A DNA stretch of 64,000 nt, taken from the NCBI GenBank assembly GCA_964017235.1, contig OZ024929.1:67985603-68049602 (forward strand), given 5' to 3'. Positions within the stretch are counted from its first letter, which is position 1, and each line of letters begins with the position of its first letter. The notes beneath the pieces are model-generated. The model was given only the letters and a program-made list of their open reading frames with translations. It searched no databases and was not told the DNA's origin. The translations under genes were made by a program, and so were the position numbers. Shown here in pieces: positions 50,186-62,813 of the stretch. The DNA is from Sabellastarte sp. h YS-2021. Lineage: Eukaryota > Annelida > Polychaeta > Sabellida > Sabellidae.

Positions 50186-50660
50186 TTACCTAGTATTGCC
50201 CAGTAATGGACATTATTACCCAGTTAGGACAAATTTTTATATGTGACACTATTATAACTTCTTAAAGTATTACCCAGTAAGAACAAGCTTTTAAAACGTG
50301 ACAATATTATCAGATAATTTAATAACACTAGTGCTTTCTATAGAGTAGTTAAAATCTGTCTTTTGGTTTAATAAACCCATTAAGTCCAGTGTTGCCCAGT
50401 AATGGTCATTATTACCGAGTTAGGACAAATTTTTTTTCTGACAGTATTATCACCTCTTAAAATATTGCCCAGTAAGAACAAGTTTTAATCTGTGACAACA
50501 TTATCATTTCTAATAGTCACAGACCATTTAATAACACTAGTGCTCTTTATAAAGTAGTTAAAATCTGTCTTTTTGTGTAATAAACCTATTAAGTCCAGTA
50601 TTATCCGGTATTGCCCAGTAAAACCCGGGTTTTCCCACTGGGCTGGGCAATACTCATAAA
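50186..50660. repeat. tandem repeat of about 197 bp, two and a bit copies
   Basis: TTGCCCAGTAATGGWCATTATTACC, AGTAAGAACAAG and TTTAATAACACTAGTGCT recur at about 50196 and 50392, with a third start at about 50612. The third is followed by two AAAACCCGGGTTTT palindromes (50622 and 50658). Confidence 0.75.
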
Positions 50661-51490
50661 ACCCGGGTTTTTCTCAACCCTGCATGGGAGGCAGTTCCAC
50701 CAAAGAGTAAAATTTCCAACCCCAGGACATACCGCCCATGTGAATGGGCACATCGAAGGACATTGCACAAGGTACAGTGTTTGCTTGTCTATTTTTAAAT
50801 CAAAATAGGACACCAATGAGGTAAAGTTATGTTCATTTAACTAGGCATTTTATTGTCAAAGAAATAATTATAACTCAATAGGGCCAACTCAATCCCAACA
50901 CTTCCCCAGACTGACCATCTGTCATGCAAAGTGTTTTGACTGGGTTTTTTCCGTGAGAACCATTTCTGTATGCCACAATAAATTTGAAAACATAGCAATA
51001 AACTGGATCCGAAAAAAACACCATATAAATAAAACCTGTTATTTTTGGCAAGTCCATGAAGAAACCAATCTCAAAATTGCAGGGGCACAAAAAACCACTC
51101 TGTGTATTTCAAAATAAGGTTTTAACAAGGTGTAGTTTGTGATTTCTCAATTGCTCAAATGTTACAAGAAATTGAAATACAATAGATAGAAATGAAATAG
51201 TTAATCAAATGTAGTTAATCAAATGTATGAAATAATCCAATAAAATACATAATAGCAGTCCAATAGATATGAACCTGTATATTATATAACCAAATATTAA
51301 ATAGATAAATAACAATAGAACTCAATATGCTACTCTTTGTTACTATTTGTTATTCTTTTGTCAGGTATCTTTGTACATATTATACTGAAAACCTTACAAA
51401 AAGCACAGCTTTAATATTCCATTGGCAGTCACAGAGTCACAGCCTCTTTTATTTTGTTTTATTATTAATAATATTTTGAGATAGAGGGGA
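50661..51490. other. non-coding, nothing recognised
   Basis: Short open frames on both strands at 50600-51090 overlap each other and have no domain. The rest is AT-rich. Confidence 0.4.
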
Positions 51491-51496
51491 GAGAGA

Positions 51497-51715
51497 TTTA
51501 TTTATTTGGGGTTTTACGTTGCTTTCAACACTGTAAAGGTCATATCACGACAGGTAGTTGGAGGGGCAGAGGAAACCAATACGTACAGTTGGTCAAGGTT
51601 CTGTACTGCAAACTATCGACCAAGGACAAGCAACTACTAGCTTTCCCACTTGATGTCGGGCCGGGAAGCAAACCCCGAACTCAGTTGGGAGGCGAGAGTG
51701 TTGCCACCGTGGCCC
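51497..51715 (-). mobile_element. family B SINE
   Basis: Reverse orientation: tail TTTATTTATTTGGGG at the left, body TTTACGTTGCTTTCAACACTG, tRNA-like head at the right (GGCAACACTCTCGCCTCCC on the minus strand). Flanked by GGGGAGAGAG-type sequence on both sides (about 51487 and 51717). Confidence 0.82.
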
Positions 51716-52151
51716 CGGGGAGAGAGGCGAGAGAGAGAGGGAGAGAGGATGAAATTGATTTTATTAAAAAATATGAGAGAACAACAAGAAATGCTTTGAA
51801 AATTTATCAAGTAACCCCTAAGTTGAATGTCCTCTTGTGTCTTTTCAAATGTCAAGAAGTCGCCCCCACCTTAGAGTTTCACAAAGTTTAGGAGCTGTCA
51901 TTGTCAGGGGCGTACTTACTATCCACCTACTATAAAATGTCCTGCATCTCATCAATTTTATTTTTACCCCTGTGCAAAAGTCCAAGATTAACGACTTTCC
52001 TATTGACCCTCTGTGATGTGTTGATATGAGATGAACTGTGACCAAAGAAATTTTACCCACTAAAGACAGGAGATATATTCAGTCCAGAGTTTAACAACTA
52101 ACATGCACTGTAGTTAGTAGTGACCATGAAAGAATAAATCGGTACTGCTCA
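51716..52151. other. non-coding, nothing recognised
   Basis: Includes a GA-rich microsatellite (51717-51748). No gene evident. Confidence 0.4.
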
Positions 52152-52354
52152 GCCAGTGAATTTCGTCACCCCAGTGAAGTTCGTCACTAGTATTTTATGA
52201 CAATATTAAAACTTCTTTACTATGATCTTCCTGCAAACAAGTATACCTTGCTCTCCAAGGCAACTATTCCACTTTTTAAAATGTAGATATTGCTAGTCCT
52301 TGAACGCTTTTATAGCAGGTGACGAACTTCACTGGGGTGACGAAATTCACTGGC
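52152..52354. mobile_element. 203-bp MITE with 36-bp perfect inverted ends
   Basis: Left GCCAGTGAATTTCGTCACCC and the bases after it (to about 52187) are repeated exactly in inverted form at the right end (about 52319-52354). Each 36-bp end is itself a near-duplicate of CCAGTGAAxTTCGTCAC. No coding capacity. Target duplication not clear. Confidence 0.82.
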
Positions 52355-53200
52355 CGACCAGTAGACGTTATGATTTGTTTCAGTGAAAACTCTTCTATAT
52401 TTATTTTCGGCACCGTGTTGAGTTGAGGTTTTATATTGTCAAGAGTTAAAAGCCAAACTAGGCCAACCCGTAGTGAGTCTCATGTAGTGCCATTATCACA
52501 TATTACTTGTGTAAGGAAAACATTTAAAATGTGTCCATAACAGTTAAACAAGAAATATTTTACCATCAAACAAATACAGCTAAATATTTATATTATATAA
52601 GAATGGCGTAAGTCTGGTATACTGTACATAGCTTTTCCTCTTATAAAATGGCCAATTACATTGATTAGTCAAATATATGCATTCTAGAAAGACTAACTAT
52701 ATTTCTCCACCCAGACATTTGAATTCAATGATTGTAGATCTGTTTGTGTAGATTGCTAGATCTGTTTGCTCACACAGTTTTGCAACTGGCTGTGACATAT
52801 TATTCAGATACTAGTATGTAAAACGTCACATTTCCTGTAAACTCTCATGTTGGAATATATTTAACATATAAAATTATTGTCGAAGGGTTCAGAAAAATAT
52901 ACATATTAAACAGATGTACACTGCATATTCAACAAAGTTTGTGAGCCAAACATTGAAAAATAATCACCAAAACAAGTCTCAATACCTGATGCTGAGCAAT
53001 GTTGATCAGTTTCTACGGGAAGGGAAGAATAATAATGTACTCCTCTGGACATTTAGGGATCTACATCTTGTGTAGATGTCACAGGGGAAACTAAAATTCA
53101 GGGGAATTTCAAATTGCACTCGGGGACCCCCCAATTGGAACTAGTACTAGTGAAAACTTGACTGATGTTTAAGAGCTTATAGTCAGAGTTTCCACTGGTT
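52355..53200. other. non-coding, nothing recognised
   Basis: AT-rich sequence without recognisable coding or repeat structure. Confidence 0.4.
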
Positions 53201-53204
53201 TCCA

Positions 53205-53740
53205 TTTTGAGATTCCACTGTGGCACTGTTGAGTACATTATTAATCCCAATAATTTCTATAAAGAATCACACAAATTGGTTGATGTATTGGTTGATGTAT
53301 TGTATTAATATTTATTATGATGAATATAAGTGACTCACCAGTTTCACAAAACATAAACAACAGCATTCGGAGCACTTTGAGTTATGTGTCTTTAAAAATT
53401 ACATTTCAAGGATCCAGAAGATCTAGATAGTGATCCGGATCACTACCAAAATTGAATCATTTCTTCCTTTTACCTTTTCAGACATATCCTGAAAATTTCA
53501 TCAAAGTCCGTTTTTGAGTTATCTTGTTCACAAACCCACAAACAAATGAAGGCAAAAACATAACCTCCTTGGCGGAGGTAATAAACCAAATAAAATGCTT
53601 AAAAACACAACATAGTTTTAAAAAACAAGAATATAAACACAAAATATATTTTAAAAAGAAGAAGGATGGACTATTGAGTGCATTATAGTCCCAATAATAT
53701 CCATAAAGAATCACACAAATTAGTTGATGTATAGTCCTAT
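53205..53740 (-). repeat. two 3'-end fragments of the Penelope-derived family
   Basis: GTTGAGTACATTATTAATCCCAATAA..CACACAAATTGGTTGATG (53228-53290) and ATTGAGTGCATTATAGTCCC..CACACAAATTAGTTGATG (53672-53728) match 43025-43085, the 3' end of the 43008-47312 element, including its last codons. Between them lies a GCGGAGGTAATAA-type phrase found in other repeats. Confidence 0.65.
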
Positions 53741-53997
53741 GTATTATTTGATGATTTATATTTCCACGAAATTTATTAATACATCATAAAAGCATTTAAA
53801 CAAAATCATAATAATTAAATTGACTACATCCATATTCTAGTGGCTTCCTTCAAAAGATAATGCTTAACTATAAAAGCAAGGCAATGAGTTACATATTCAC
53901 CACTAACTTACAATACGCTGATGACGGAATAGTCTCCCCACCACTGACTTAACTAAACAATATTAGTAAAAAACAGATTACCGTTTTTAGGATAATA

Positions 53998-55100
53998 CCC
54001 AGCAGGCAATAGGATGTCAAAAAGAAATCAAAAAGACACTGGGTATGACATCCAAAACTCATGCTTATTTGAAATTCGAAATGACATCGTATGTTAAATG
54101 TCAAATAGATCTTTAGTAGCCTAGTCTATTTGACATCTCCAAAAGCCATAAATATGACATCTAGTAGCCGATTATAAATTTGATATCAGCACAAGACATC
54201 AATATGATGACCCAATCTGGATTGATTTCATATCTATGTGACATCAGAAACTGACATCAATTTGATGTACTTATTTAAAAATCTGATTGACATCATTTTG
54301 CAAGTGCTTTTTAGAAATACAGTTAAAAATATTTTTGGTTTCAAAGTTAATACTATGTTACATTGTTTAAACTCCCAACATACAACTGCCATTTATGCAC
54401 ACTTACCTGACACAGCTTTAAGTCGTTTCCATGTACTATACAGATTATTCCATGGGAGAAAATAATGAATGTCATCTGGGAACAAGTTGGGAAAATTTAT
54501 ACCACTTGTAAAGATACAAATTATGGGTACAAACGTTTGAATATTAGAAGCACTTTTTCTAAACTTTTTTTCTTTATTTGTTCAATCTTTGGCTTGGTTG
54601 CAAACACTAAAGAATACATTTGTTTACAAGTCAACATATTTATTGAAGGTTTTTGCTGTCACACAGCATTTTAGTTACAGTTTTAAACATAATTGTTTTG
54701 TCTATACCAAAAATTAATTATTTCTTTCAAAGCAACATCACACAGACTATAGGACAAGTTGGTTAGTAGGTTCAGCATCTAATCACAGGTTGTCACCTCT
54801 GTCTGGGTTTGCCCCTACTCATGCGAAAGAGCTGAGGGCCTGTCCTAATATGACCCTGGCTGTTTTCAGGATGTAAAACCCAACTTTGACTTAACACAGA
54901 CTAGATAAATTATTCCGACTTAGGCATGATTTAGACATCCAGACGATGTATTGGTAATATTCATAAAAAATGAAATCATAATTTTATAGAATACCAATGT
55001 CAATCTGATCTCAAATTATACGATGATACTCTACTTTAAATGTCTTAACAAAGTGACATCACATTAATATCATTAAGATGTCAGAAACAATGCCCGTATA
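53998..55100. mobile_element. second TGACATC-rich element, with nested SINE
   Basis: Begins CCCAGCAGGCAATAGGATGTC, like the element at 40502 (CCCAGTGGGCA), with many GACATC words at 54010-54300 and again at 55010-55095. It ends near AATGCCCGTATATT at about 55100. The interior has no credible gene. A family A SINE is inserted at 54750-54893. Confidence 0.55.
54750..54893 (+). mobile_element. family A SINE
   Basis: Diverged copy: GGTTAGTAGGTTCAGCATCTAATCACAGGTTGTCACCTCTG (A box region worn), GGGCCTGTCCTAATATGACCC, ending ACCCAACTTTGACTT. Target duplication ACACAGACTA at 54740-54749 and 54894-54903. Confidence 0.8.
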
Positions 55101-55424
55101 TTATTCGAACATCAACCCACAATCGGTAGCCATCGGAGAAATACATGGCCGAATCACTACCTTATATAAACCGTGGATGTCACCTTCAGTTACCATATGA
55201 AAAATGTATCTGGGGACAGTCATGAGCAGAGGTGGAAATTTTAAAATTTCTATCGAATGCTCAAGGAATGTGACGGCAGGCCACTGTATCATAAGTTTGC
55301 ATAAGGGCATTAGATGATAGTTTAAGGACAGGGTCATTTAGTTTAACGCCTATAACGTGGTTAAATTGCCTGCAGTGTGAAATGGGTATAATTTATTTAT
55401 TTATTTAATCTGCTGCACTGTGAA

Positions 55425-55567
55425 AAGATCATCAGGGACCGGGTGGTTAGGAAAATTTGCATCTATTCACAGCCTGTTACGTCTGTGTGGGTTTGATTTC
55501 AAGCTGTAGACCTGTCTCAGTTTATTGCTGGCTGCTGAATGGGATGTAAGACGCTAACTTTCAGCTT
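55425..55567 (+). mobile_element. family A SINE, old copy
   Basis: GGGACCGGGTGGTTAGGAAAATTTGCATCT (worn A box), ACGTCTGTGTGGGTTTGATTTC (worn B box), GGCTGCTGAATGGGATGTAAG, tail CTTTCAGCTTTGA. Clearly the same family but more diverged. Confidence 0.65.
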
Positions 55568-56209
55568 TGATCTTTCGGAACACCAAACAATTGTTTGATA
55601 AAAACAAGTCAATTGTTGACAAACAAAAACCTTGTTTGAATATTTATTGCAAAGATGCCTAACAGCAAAAAGGGATTGCTTTTATTCTGCAGAAGGACTG
55701 TGGTTAGTCTTTGGAAGGCTGTATTTTTGCAATCTTTAAGACATTCCATTTAATTTATATGCGTTTTGAAAAATTACAAGTCACAAACTGTATCCAATAA
55801 ACTGACTGAGAAATGTCAGCGTATAACTATGACAAGTACCAGAAATATAATACAGAAGTGTTTTTATCCAGCACTCAATGTGGATTTTGTATTATGCAAA
55901 ATACAGCAGACATTTGGGCAACACTTCTATGACATTTTACATGTATCTGAAGAAACATTAGGAGTACGAGTACGTCACAAATATTTGTAGTGATATTCCC
56001 TTTAATGAGGATACTATTGTCACAGCAGAATGACGTTTATGACGCCATTAAAATCAGTGAATCAGCAAAATCACCTGATCATCATGACAAATTCTTAGTA
56101 CTTAAATGTTGTCAGTAATTTTGTCTTACATTGTCATTCCACTTCATGTTTATTTTGGTACATGGATACATTGATATGTTAGAGTCAATCTGATATCAGC
56201 CCAATTTAG
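55568..56209. other. non-coding, nothing recognised
   Basis: A 74-codon plus-strand frame at 55766-55990 has no recognisable domain. No repeat boundary seen. Confidence 0.35.
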
Positions 56210-57560
56210 GATCCTAAGTTTGGCTACCAATCTTAAGATGTGTTGTAATAACGGCAAGACAGCTTATGATGTGTGACTGCTTCAGTGTACTACTCATTTC
56301 TCTGATGGCTCTACGGCTCTTGCTATCAGACCAAAACTTCTTCCGGTCTTGTTTCCAGTAAAATGTTTGGAAACAGGAGTCACTGCTATCCTTGGGTTTA
56401 TTTGCAGAAAGTTTATGTTCATAGATTCTTGCTCTGAACGTTCTGCCTGTTTCACGTACACAATATTTACCACTTTTCTTACATGTGATTAAATACACTA
56501 TATCACTTAATTCAAATGATATTTTATTTGCTAGATTTACAGGTTTGTGTTTGTCTCCACTGATGTTGCAGGTGACGTCACTTAGTTTTTTAATGAGAGG
56601 GCAGCAGGTACATTTACACAGTCTTGTACAGTGGGTGAGTATTATTTTCTTGGACTCCATTTTATTTGGTGGATATGAAACAGAGGACATGGTAAGTCTG
56701 TACGATTAGGTAGTCTCTTGAAGCCAATGATAGGTTTGTCAGGGAATGTGCTGAAACAATCATTACTATGTTGGATTATGTTCCAGTTGTTATGAATGAA
56801 TTCCTTAACATTGCGGTTGCTGGCGTTATATTTTGTGGTCATAACAGGGTTAGAGATTGGCTTTTACCTCAAGTAATTCGTTCTGTGTGAACTTATAATT
56901 ACTAGCTCTAAGCATATGTTGTTTCAGCTGCTTAAAGGGATAACCACTTTTCATGTAATGTTCAATCATTTTAATTCCATTGTCAATCAAATCCATATTC
57001 TTGGAGCAAATTCTTCTGATTCGAAGGAATTGTCCATAGGGGCCATTTTCATGGCATGAGCTATGGTGGGCTAAGTCATGATGTAAGTACAGTGGGTGTC
57101 TGTAGGCTTTTCATACATAGTGGTATATAACTTTCTGTCTCCATCATTTTTAACTGCGATGCCAAGAAAATTAACATTTGAGTCACTCCCCTCAGAATTG
57201 AACTTGATTTGGGATGTATGTTATTGAGATATTCAATAAATTTGTCCAATTCTTGTTGACTATGGTTCCAAATCATGAATATGTCATCAATGAAGCGAAA
57301 CTGAAACAATGGTTTTATATCCATGAAAAAGTTGGCATAATTGGGGGCCACTGACTTGCCCATAGGTGTCACACCAATTTATAAGTAATGATCTTTGTTA
57401 AATGTGAAGTTCGTGCTATGAAGTACTAGTTCTAGTAGTTTAAGGAGGTAAGGGGTGATTGGGTCCTTAGTCCTGTCCCTTCTGAGTTAGGTTGCTGCTA
57501 AAAATCTTTTATTTTTGGTATGTTGGTGTACAAAGAGGAGACATCTGGTATCACCATAGT
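56210..57560 (-). pseudogene. Penelope-like element relic with RT and GIY-YIG
   Basis: Minus-strand pieces in order: ELVLHSTNFTFNKDHYL (about 57430-57380), VTPMGKSVAPNYANFFMDI and FQFRFIDDIFMIW (57372-57240, RT core with the IDD box), EFIHNNWNIIQHSN and PIIGFKRLPN (56842-56700), CTRLCKCTCCPLIKKLS, and DIVYLITCKKSGKYCVRETGRTFRARIYEH (GIY-YIG, 56690-56380). Several frameshifts (about 57075 and 56650) and a Gly-to-Arg change in the YVGET motif make it dead. It shows the RT segment that the 43-47 kb element lacks. Confidence 0.85.
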
Positions 57561-58585
57561 GTTCCTGGGGGAACTTGGCTAATAATTTTCAGTATCAATT
57601 AACTTCCTACACCTTACAGTTTCCGGGATATAGCCCGGACAAGATTTTATAGGTCAAGGTCACTATGACCATGTCAAAGGTCAAATCAAGGTCACACCAT
57701 GACGTTGCACACTTACACCTCCTAACCAATGTCCCTACCAAGTATCAACTTCCTACATCCAACAGTTTCTGAGATACAGCCCGGATAAACTTTTGGCTAG
57801 AACTGGGCTGATGACATACTAAAGTTACTGAAATGATGAGGATGCTGATTAATCATTCTAATTGTTTTGTTTCCTACTTCTTTTTTTTCTAACCCTATCT
57901 CCAAAATAACTACACTATAAACTTTTCTCATATTTTTAATTGATTATGCTTTGAAACATTTTTAAATCCTTTACCCCCATACAATCTTATAGCTGATGAA
58001 ATGTTGGCTACACCCCATTTTTGGATAATGAACAATAAAACATACAAACACAAAAGAAAGAAACTACAATCTGCCAATGTTTGTGATTTACAAGTTTTGT
58101 AAACATTCTCTCATGAAGAGCACTGGATTATCTGTGTCTATATCTAACACAAGGTTATAGAAATATCACAGTTTTAATAATATTTCCCTGCTGTTTCTCA
58201 TTTTTTTTTTAAAGTTTTTTGAAATCTGAACAATCTAACCAGAACTGCAAACCTAAGAAAACTCCAACACTGACTCATATCTTTAATAATGTACTCAAAA
58301 ATTACACAAAAAACAACTCTATTGCGAAATGCCAACTCAGCATGATGTCACAAGTTCAAGATTTAGATCTGGTAAGAGACATGTTTATTTATTATATATT
58401 TTATTCTTAATCTTTGGCACTTCAAAATTCAATAAAATAAATACAATAAAAGAAAACACAATTCATTCATAACACACAAAACACTCAATTCAATCCAAAA
58501 TACACCCACACTACACTATCAACCAACACTCCTTCACTCACACATACAATACACAATTTACATACAAATATATTTCAACAAGTAT
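57561..58585. other. non-coding, nothing firm recognised
   Basis: 57650-57790 holds AAGGTCACxATGACC phrases of the kind found in several repeats in this window. The rest is AT-rich. The 63-codon frame at 58219 has no domain. Confidence 0.4.
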
Positions 58586-58591
58586 TGTTTA

Positions 58592-58822
58592 TTTATTTAT
58601 TTGGGTTTTACGTCGCTTTCAACACTGTAAAGGTCATATCACGACGGGTAGTTGGAAGGGCAGAGGAAACCAGTACATACAGTTCGTCAGGGTTCTGTAC
58701 TGTAAACTGCCGACCAATGGCAAGCAACTACCAGCTTTCCCACTTGAGGCCGTGCCAGGAACCGAACCCCGGCCTCAGAGGTGGGAGGCGAGAATGCTAC
58801 CACTCTGCCACCATGGCCCCCA
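58592..58822 (-). mobile_element. family B SINE, full length, with 12-bp TSD
   Basis: The best copy of the family. On the minus strand it reads GGGGCCATGGTGGCAGAGTG (A box), GGCCGGGGTTCGGTTCCTGG (B box), a body with AGTGGGAAAGCTGG and GTGTTGAAAGCGACGTAAAA, and an AAATAAATAAAT tail. Target duplication AAGTATTGTTTA at 58580-58591 and 58823-58834. Confidence 0.92.
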
Positions 58823-58834
58823 AAGTATTGTTTA

Positions 58835-60045
58835 AGTAATGAGTATTTATATATACATATATATAGTGTATCAATAAAATAAATAAAGTCACTATTAATG
58901 AATAAATGTCAATCAATAAATTATATCAACATATAAATCTACTGTCCATTGACAAAGTGAATGTTCAACATTCCATTCATCAGCTGAGACAGATCCAGCA
59001 TAAATAAAGTCAAAGCAGAAATTCTATGTCCTGAACAACAACTAGGGAACATTCAGCATTAAAACAAGTAGCATCACAAAGTATTAGTTACCACCATCCA
59101 GCTTCAACTATATCAAAGTCACACCAATCATCCAGCACAACATCAAAATTAAGTGTGCTATCACAACTAAAAACCAGCTGCCAAAGAAATACAACACAAG
59201 ACATAACATTTTAAAGAACCAAGATGCAACTGTGATTTGATGAATACATGACAAATATTTTATATAATAGGTGACAATATTTTATATAAAACTGCATATA
59301 ATATTCAAGTATTTGAAGCATAAACATTACTAAATAAAACAAGATGCACTCAGAGAGAGCAAAACGCTCGACTCCATGTGACCAGTCTCTCAAGTGATAT
59401 AAAGTATTGTAAGGAAGACAATAAAATGAAACCAAACATGTAAATTAATCTTCACAGAAATATCAAGTAGAAAGCTAAAGTCATTAAAAATACATTGGAA
59501 TGGGACCTCTGAAAAATCATGAATTTTTTGTATCCAACATAAGATCCTGATCTTTCTTTTAGTAGCTTCTTCCTTCAGTCAGGTCCTACCCACAAATTAT
59601 TAAATAACGATCTGTTCATTAGTTCTGGAGTAATCTAAACACACACATACACACAAAAAAATAAATAAAATAAAATAAAAAAATAAACAATAAGCACACA
59701 AAAACATAAACTGCTGGCGGAGGTAAAAATATTGCTTAAAGGTCACTTCTTGGTGAAAATCACGCATGGTAATTTTTTGTGATGGACTGTCAAGGAATTG
59801 AAAGAAAAAGGAGAAAATAAAACAGAAATAATAATTAATAAAAATGATGAATATACCACCTCCCTCTTTATTATGTTTATGTCAATTTCAAGACATAAAA
59901 TGAGAAGAAATATTTTTCCTTAAAGACAGCAAGTATCACAAGCTAGGTTTGTGACCTCACAATGACAGTTGCATTGTGACATCACTGAGTAATGACATCA
60001 TCAGAAAGCAAAATATTGATTTTTCACGTATGTGATGAAGAGGGG
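58835..60045. other. non-coding, nothing recognised
   Basis: AT-rich with several weak minus-strand frames that lack domains. A CACACATACACAC microsatellite lies near 59640. Short GGCGGAGGTAAAAAT phrase at 59715 like that at 53570. Confidence 0.4.
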
Positions 60046-60400
60046 CAGTTTCACTGTGTATTCCCAATTAAAAATAAGAAAAACTCTCTCCTGGCTTTAA
60101 TTTTCAAACAAATTACACCAAATTTGGAAGAATCCGTCTGTACCCCATAAAATACCTTCCCACCAAATTTGAGATTGAGTGAGGTTATAGTTTTTGAGTT
60201 ATAAGGGCAAAATGGTGCACAGACAGAGAAGCAGATTTCACTGTAAAAGCCCAATTAAAAATAAAAAAAAACTCTCTCCTGGCTTTAATTTTCACACAAA
60301 TTACACCAAATTTGGAAAAATTCATCTGTACCCTATAAAATACCTGCCCACCAAATTTGAGCTCGATTGGTGTTATAGTTTTTATGTCAGCTGAGCTGAC
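60046..60400. repeat. tandem duplication of about 182 bp
   Basis: AAAACTCTCTCCTGGCTTTAATTTTCA, CAAATTACACCAAATTTGG and CCACCAAATTTGAG occur at about 60077-60175 and 60265-60362. The first copy ends GAGTTATAAGGGCAAAATGGTGCACAGACAGA, a phrase repeated at 62765-62800. Confidence 0.8.
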
Positions 60401-60759
60401 ATTATGTCATCACTCTGCGGCGTGGGCGTACGCGTCCGCGTGAACAACTTCTTCTCCAAAACTACAAGGCCTAGAGACGTGCTGTTTTTTTTTTAAAGAT
60501 ACCTTATCTATCGAGGATGAAAAATTGTTCAAGGCATGCAAATCTGTCTGTTCGTCTGTTTGCTAGAGACATTACAAGGGGGGTACCCCCACCAAAAGTG
60601 TGAAAATTTCAACTTTTTATCACAATTTTCTCAGTGACTATTGCAGGGATTTCTCTCATATCTTGCATATATGTACTAGGCCAGAGGTAGATTCTCTTGT
60701 GTGACTATGAGACCTGGATCTGTCTTACTTTTTTTTAAATAAATTTTTTTAATAATTTT

Positions 60760-61745
60760 TAATGCATTAAAATTCATGAAATCATGCACTAAATCACTTA
60801 TAACTTCAAAAGTGTTGCATTTACAGCATTTTGTGAAAATATGTTGTTCAGCTACTTTTTTCATAGCTACAATATGGTGAGTAAGTTGGGTGTCTGTCTC
60901 AATAGCTAAGTGAGTAATAGCTACTTTTGGGCTTTTCAGTAACTTCCATCATGAGTAAAATCACTTGTAACTTAAAAACTATTGCATTTAGAGAATTTCG
61001 TATAAATATGTTATTCAGCTACTTTTGGGCCAGCTATAACATAGTGAAATTTCAGACCTGTAGCTCATGGCATAGCTGAGTAATAGCTACTTTTAGGTTA
61101 TCACTGTTGAGTAAATCGCTTATAACTTGAAAACTATTGCATTTAGAGAATTTCGTATAAATATGTTATTCAGCTACTTTTGGGTCAGCTATAACATAGT
61201 AAAATTTCAGACCTATAGCTCATGGCATAGCTGAGTAATAGCTACTTTTAGGTTATCACTGTTGAGTAAATCACTTATAACTTGAAAAGTGTTGCATTTA
61301 GAGCATTTTGTTAAAATATGTTATTCAGCTACTTTTTTCATAGCTACAATATGGTGAGTAAGTTGGGTGTCTGTCTCAATAGCTAAGTGAGTAATAGCTA
61401 CTTTTGGGCTTTTCAGTAACTTCCATCATGAGTAAAATCACTTGTAACTTAAAAACTATTGCATTTAGAGAATTTCGTATAAATATGTTATTCAGCTACT
61501 TTTGGGCCAGCTATAACATAGTAAAATTTCAGACCTGTAGCTCATGGCATAGCTGAGTAATAGCTACTTTTAGGTTCTCACTGTTGAGTAAATCAGTTGT
61601 AACTTGAAAACTATTACATTTAGAGTAATTTGTTAAATATGTTATTCACAGAATTTTTGGTCAGCTATAACATAGTGAAATTGCAGACCTCTATGTCATG
61701 GCATAGCTGAGCAATAGCTACTTTCAGGTTCTCACTGTTGAGTAA
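60760..61745. repeat. tandem array with higher-order A-B-B-A-B order
   Basis: Six units of about 152-168 bp start at about 60790, 60958, 61110, 61267, 61434 and 61590 with AGTAAATCACTTATAACTTGAAAA. Type A units contain CATAGCTACAATATGGTGAG and TCTCAATAGCTAAGTG. Type B units contain GCCAGCTATAACATAGTAAA and TAGCTCATGGCATAGC. The A-B pair at 60790-61110 and that at 61267-61590 are nearly identical, so the array grew by a multi-unit duplication. Confidence 0.8.
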
Positions 61746-61924
61746 ATCATTGTATCCACTGGATAGCCGCAGTGTGTAGAGAGAGATTTCACCATTACTG
61801 CTCTGATGAAAAAAAATATTATAGCTAGCTTTCTTAAGTTTGCAGTATATATTAATAACCATAAAATGTTGTCTGGGAATATTTTTGGCCTCATTTTGAG
61901 AAACAAGATGGCCGCCACAGGTGT

Positions 61925-62480
61925 TTTTTGTCAGTCATGAAAAGTGCTTATATCTCCCTTATTATTGATCCTAGAGGTTTGGGATGATAAACCAACCTGT
62001 AGGAAATCATGGGGTGGGAATCTTTTGGTGTGGTCAGATTTGACCTTCAATGACCCCTCCTTCAAGGTCAAACAAGGATAGCCAAACTTAAAAGTGTTTA
62101 TAACTCGCTTATTATTGGTCCCAGAGGTTTGGGATGGTAAACAGACAGGAAATCATGGGCTGTGAATCTGTTGATATGGTCCGATTTGACCTTGGAACCC
62201 TCCTTCAAGGTCAAAATGAGGATAGCGAAAATTGAAAGGGCCTACAACTCGCTTATTATTGGTGACAGAGCATTGGCTCGGAATCTTTTGGTATGGTCAG
62301 ATTTGACCTTTGGACCCCTCCTTCAAGGTCAAATGAGGACAGCCAAGCTTAAAAGTGCTTATAACTCATTTATAATTGGTCCTAGAGGTTTGGAATGGTA
62401 AACCATAGGAAATCATGGGCTGGGAATGTATTTGTGTGGTTGGATTTGACCTTGGACCCCTTCTTCAAGGTCGAACGAGG
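61925..62480. repeat. tandem repeat of about 145 bp, four copies
   Basis: CTTATTATTGRTCCYAGAGGTTTGGGATGRTAAACCA, AAATCATGGGCTGGGAATC and TTTGACCTTGGACCCCTCCTTCAAGGTCAAA recur at about 145-bp steps. One copy is shortened (about 62250-62280). Confidence 0.8.
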
Positions 62481-62789
62481 ATATTGCATTTGTAGTATTT
62501 CTTTAAATATGTTTTAACCTATTTTTTACACTTAAACAATTACCTTGTTATTTTCCTTCATAATACCATTTACAGGGCACAACTTTTTTATCCTTTTCTT
62601 CTGTCAGCTTCATAATTTCTTTCGAACTTGCTGTTCAGTTACCATTTACTGTATTTCTGTACAGCCCTTTTCCTGATAATTATTCTGTCCTCTAATCACC
62701 TTCACAAATCAAAAACACTCAGTCAGCTGACACAGTGCCTGTTCACGGGCACTCTCCTCTTGTTGAGTTATAAGGGCGAAACGGTGCAC

Positions 62790-62813
62790 AGACAGACAGA
62801 CAGACAGACAGAA
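62790..62813. repeat. (GACA)n microsatellite
   Basis: CAGACAGACAGACAGACAGA follows GGCGAAACGGTGCA, the same lead-in as at 60210-60230, so the microsatellite is the tail of that repeat family. Confidence 0.85.

Noticed and set aside
50601-50816. Frames on both strands over the CCCGGG palindromes
   Set aside because: Symmetry of the palindromes explains the open frames; no domain.
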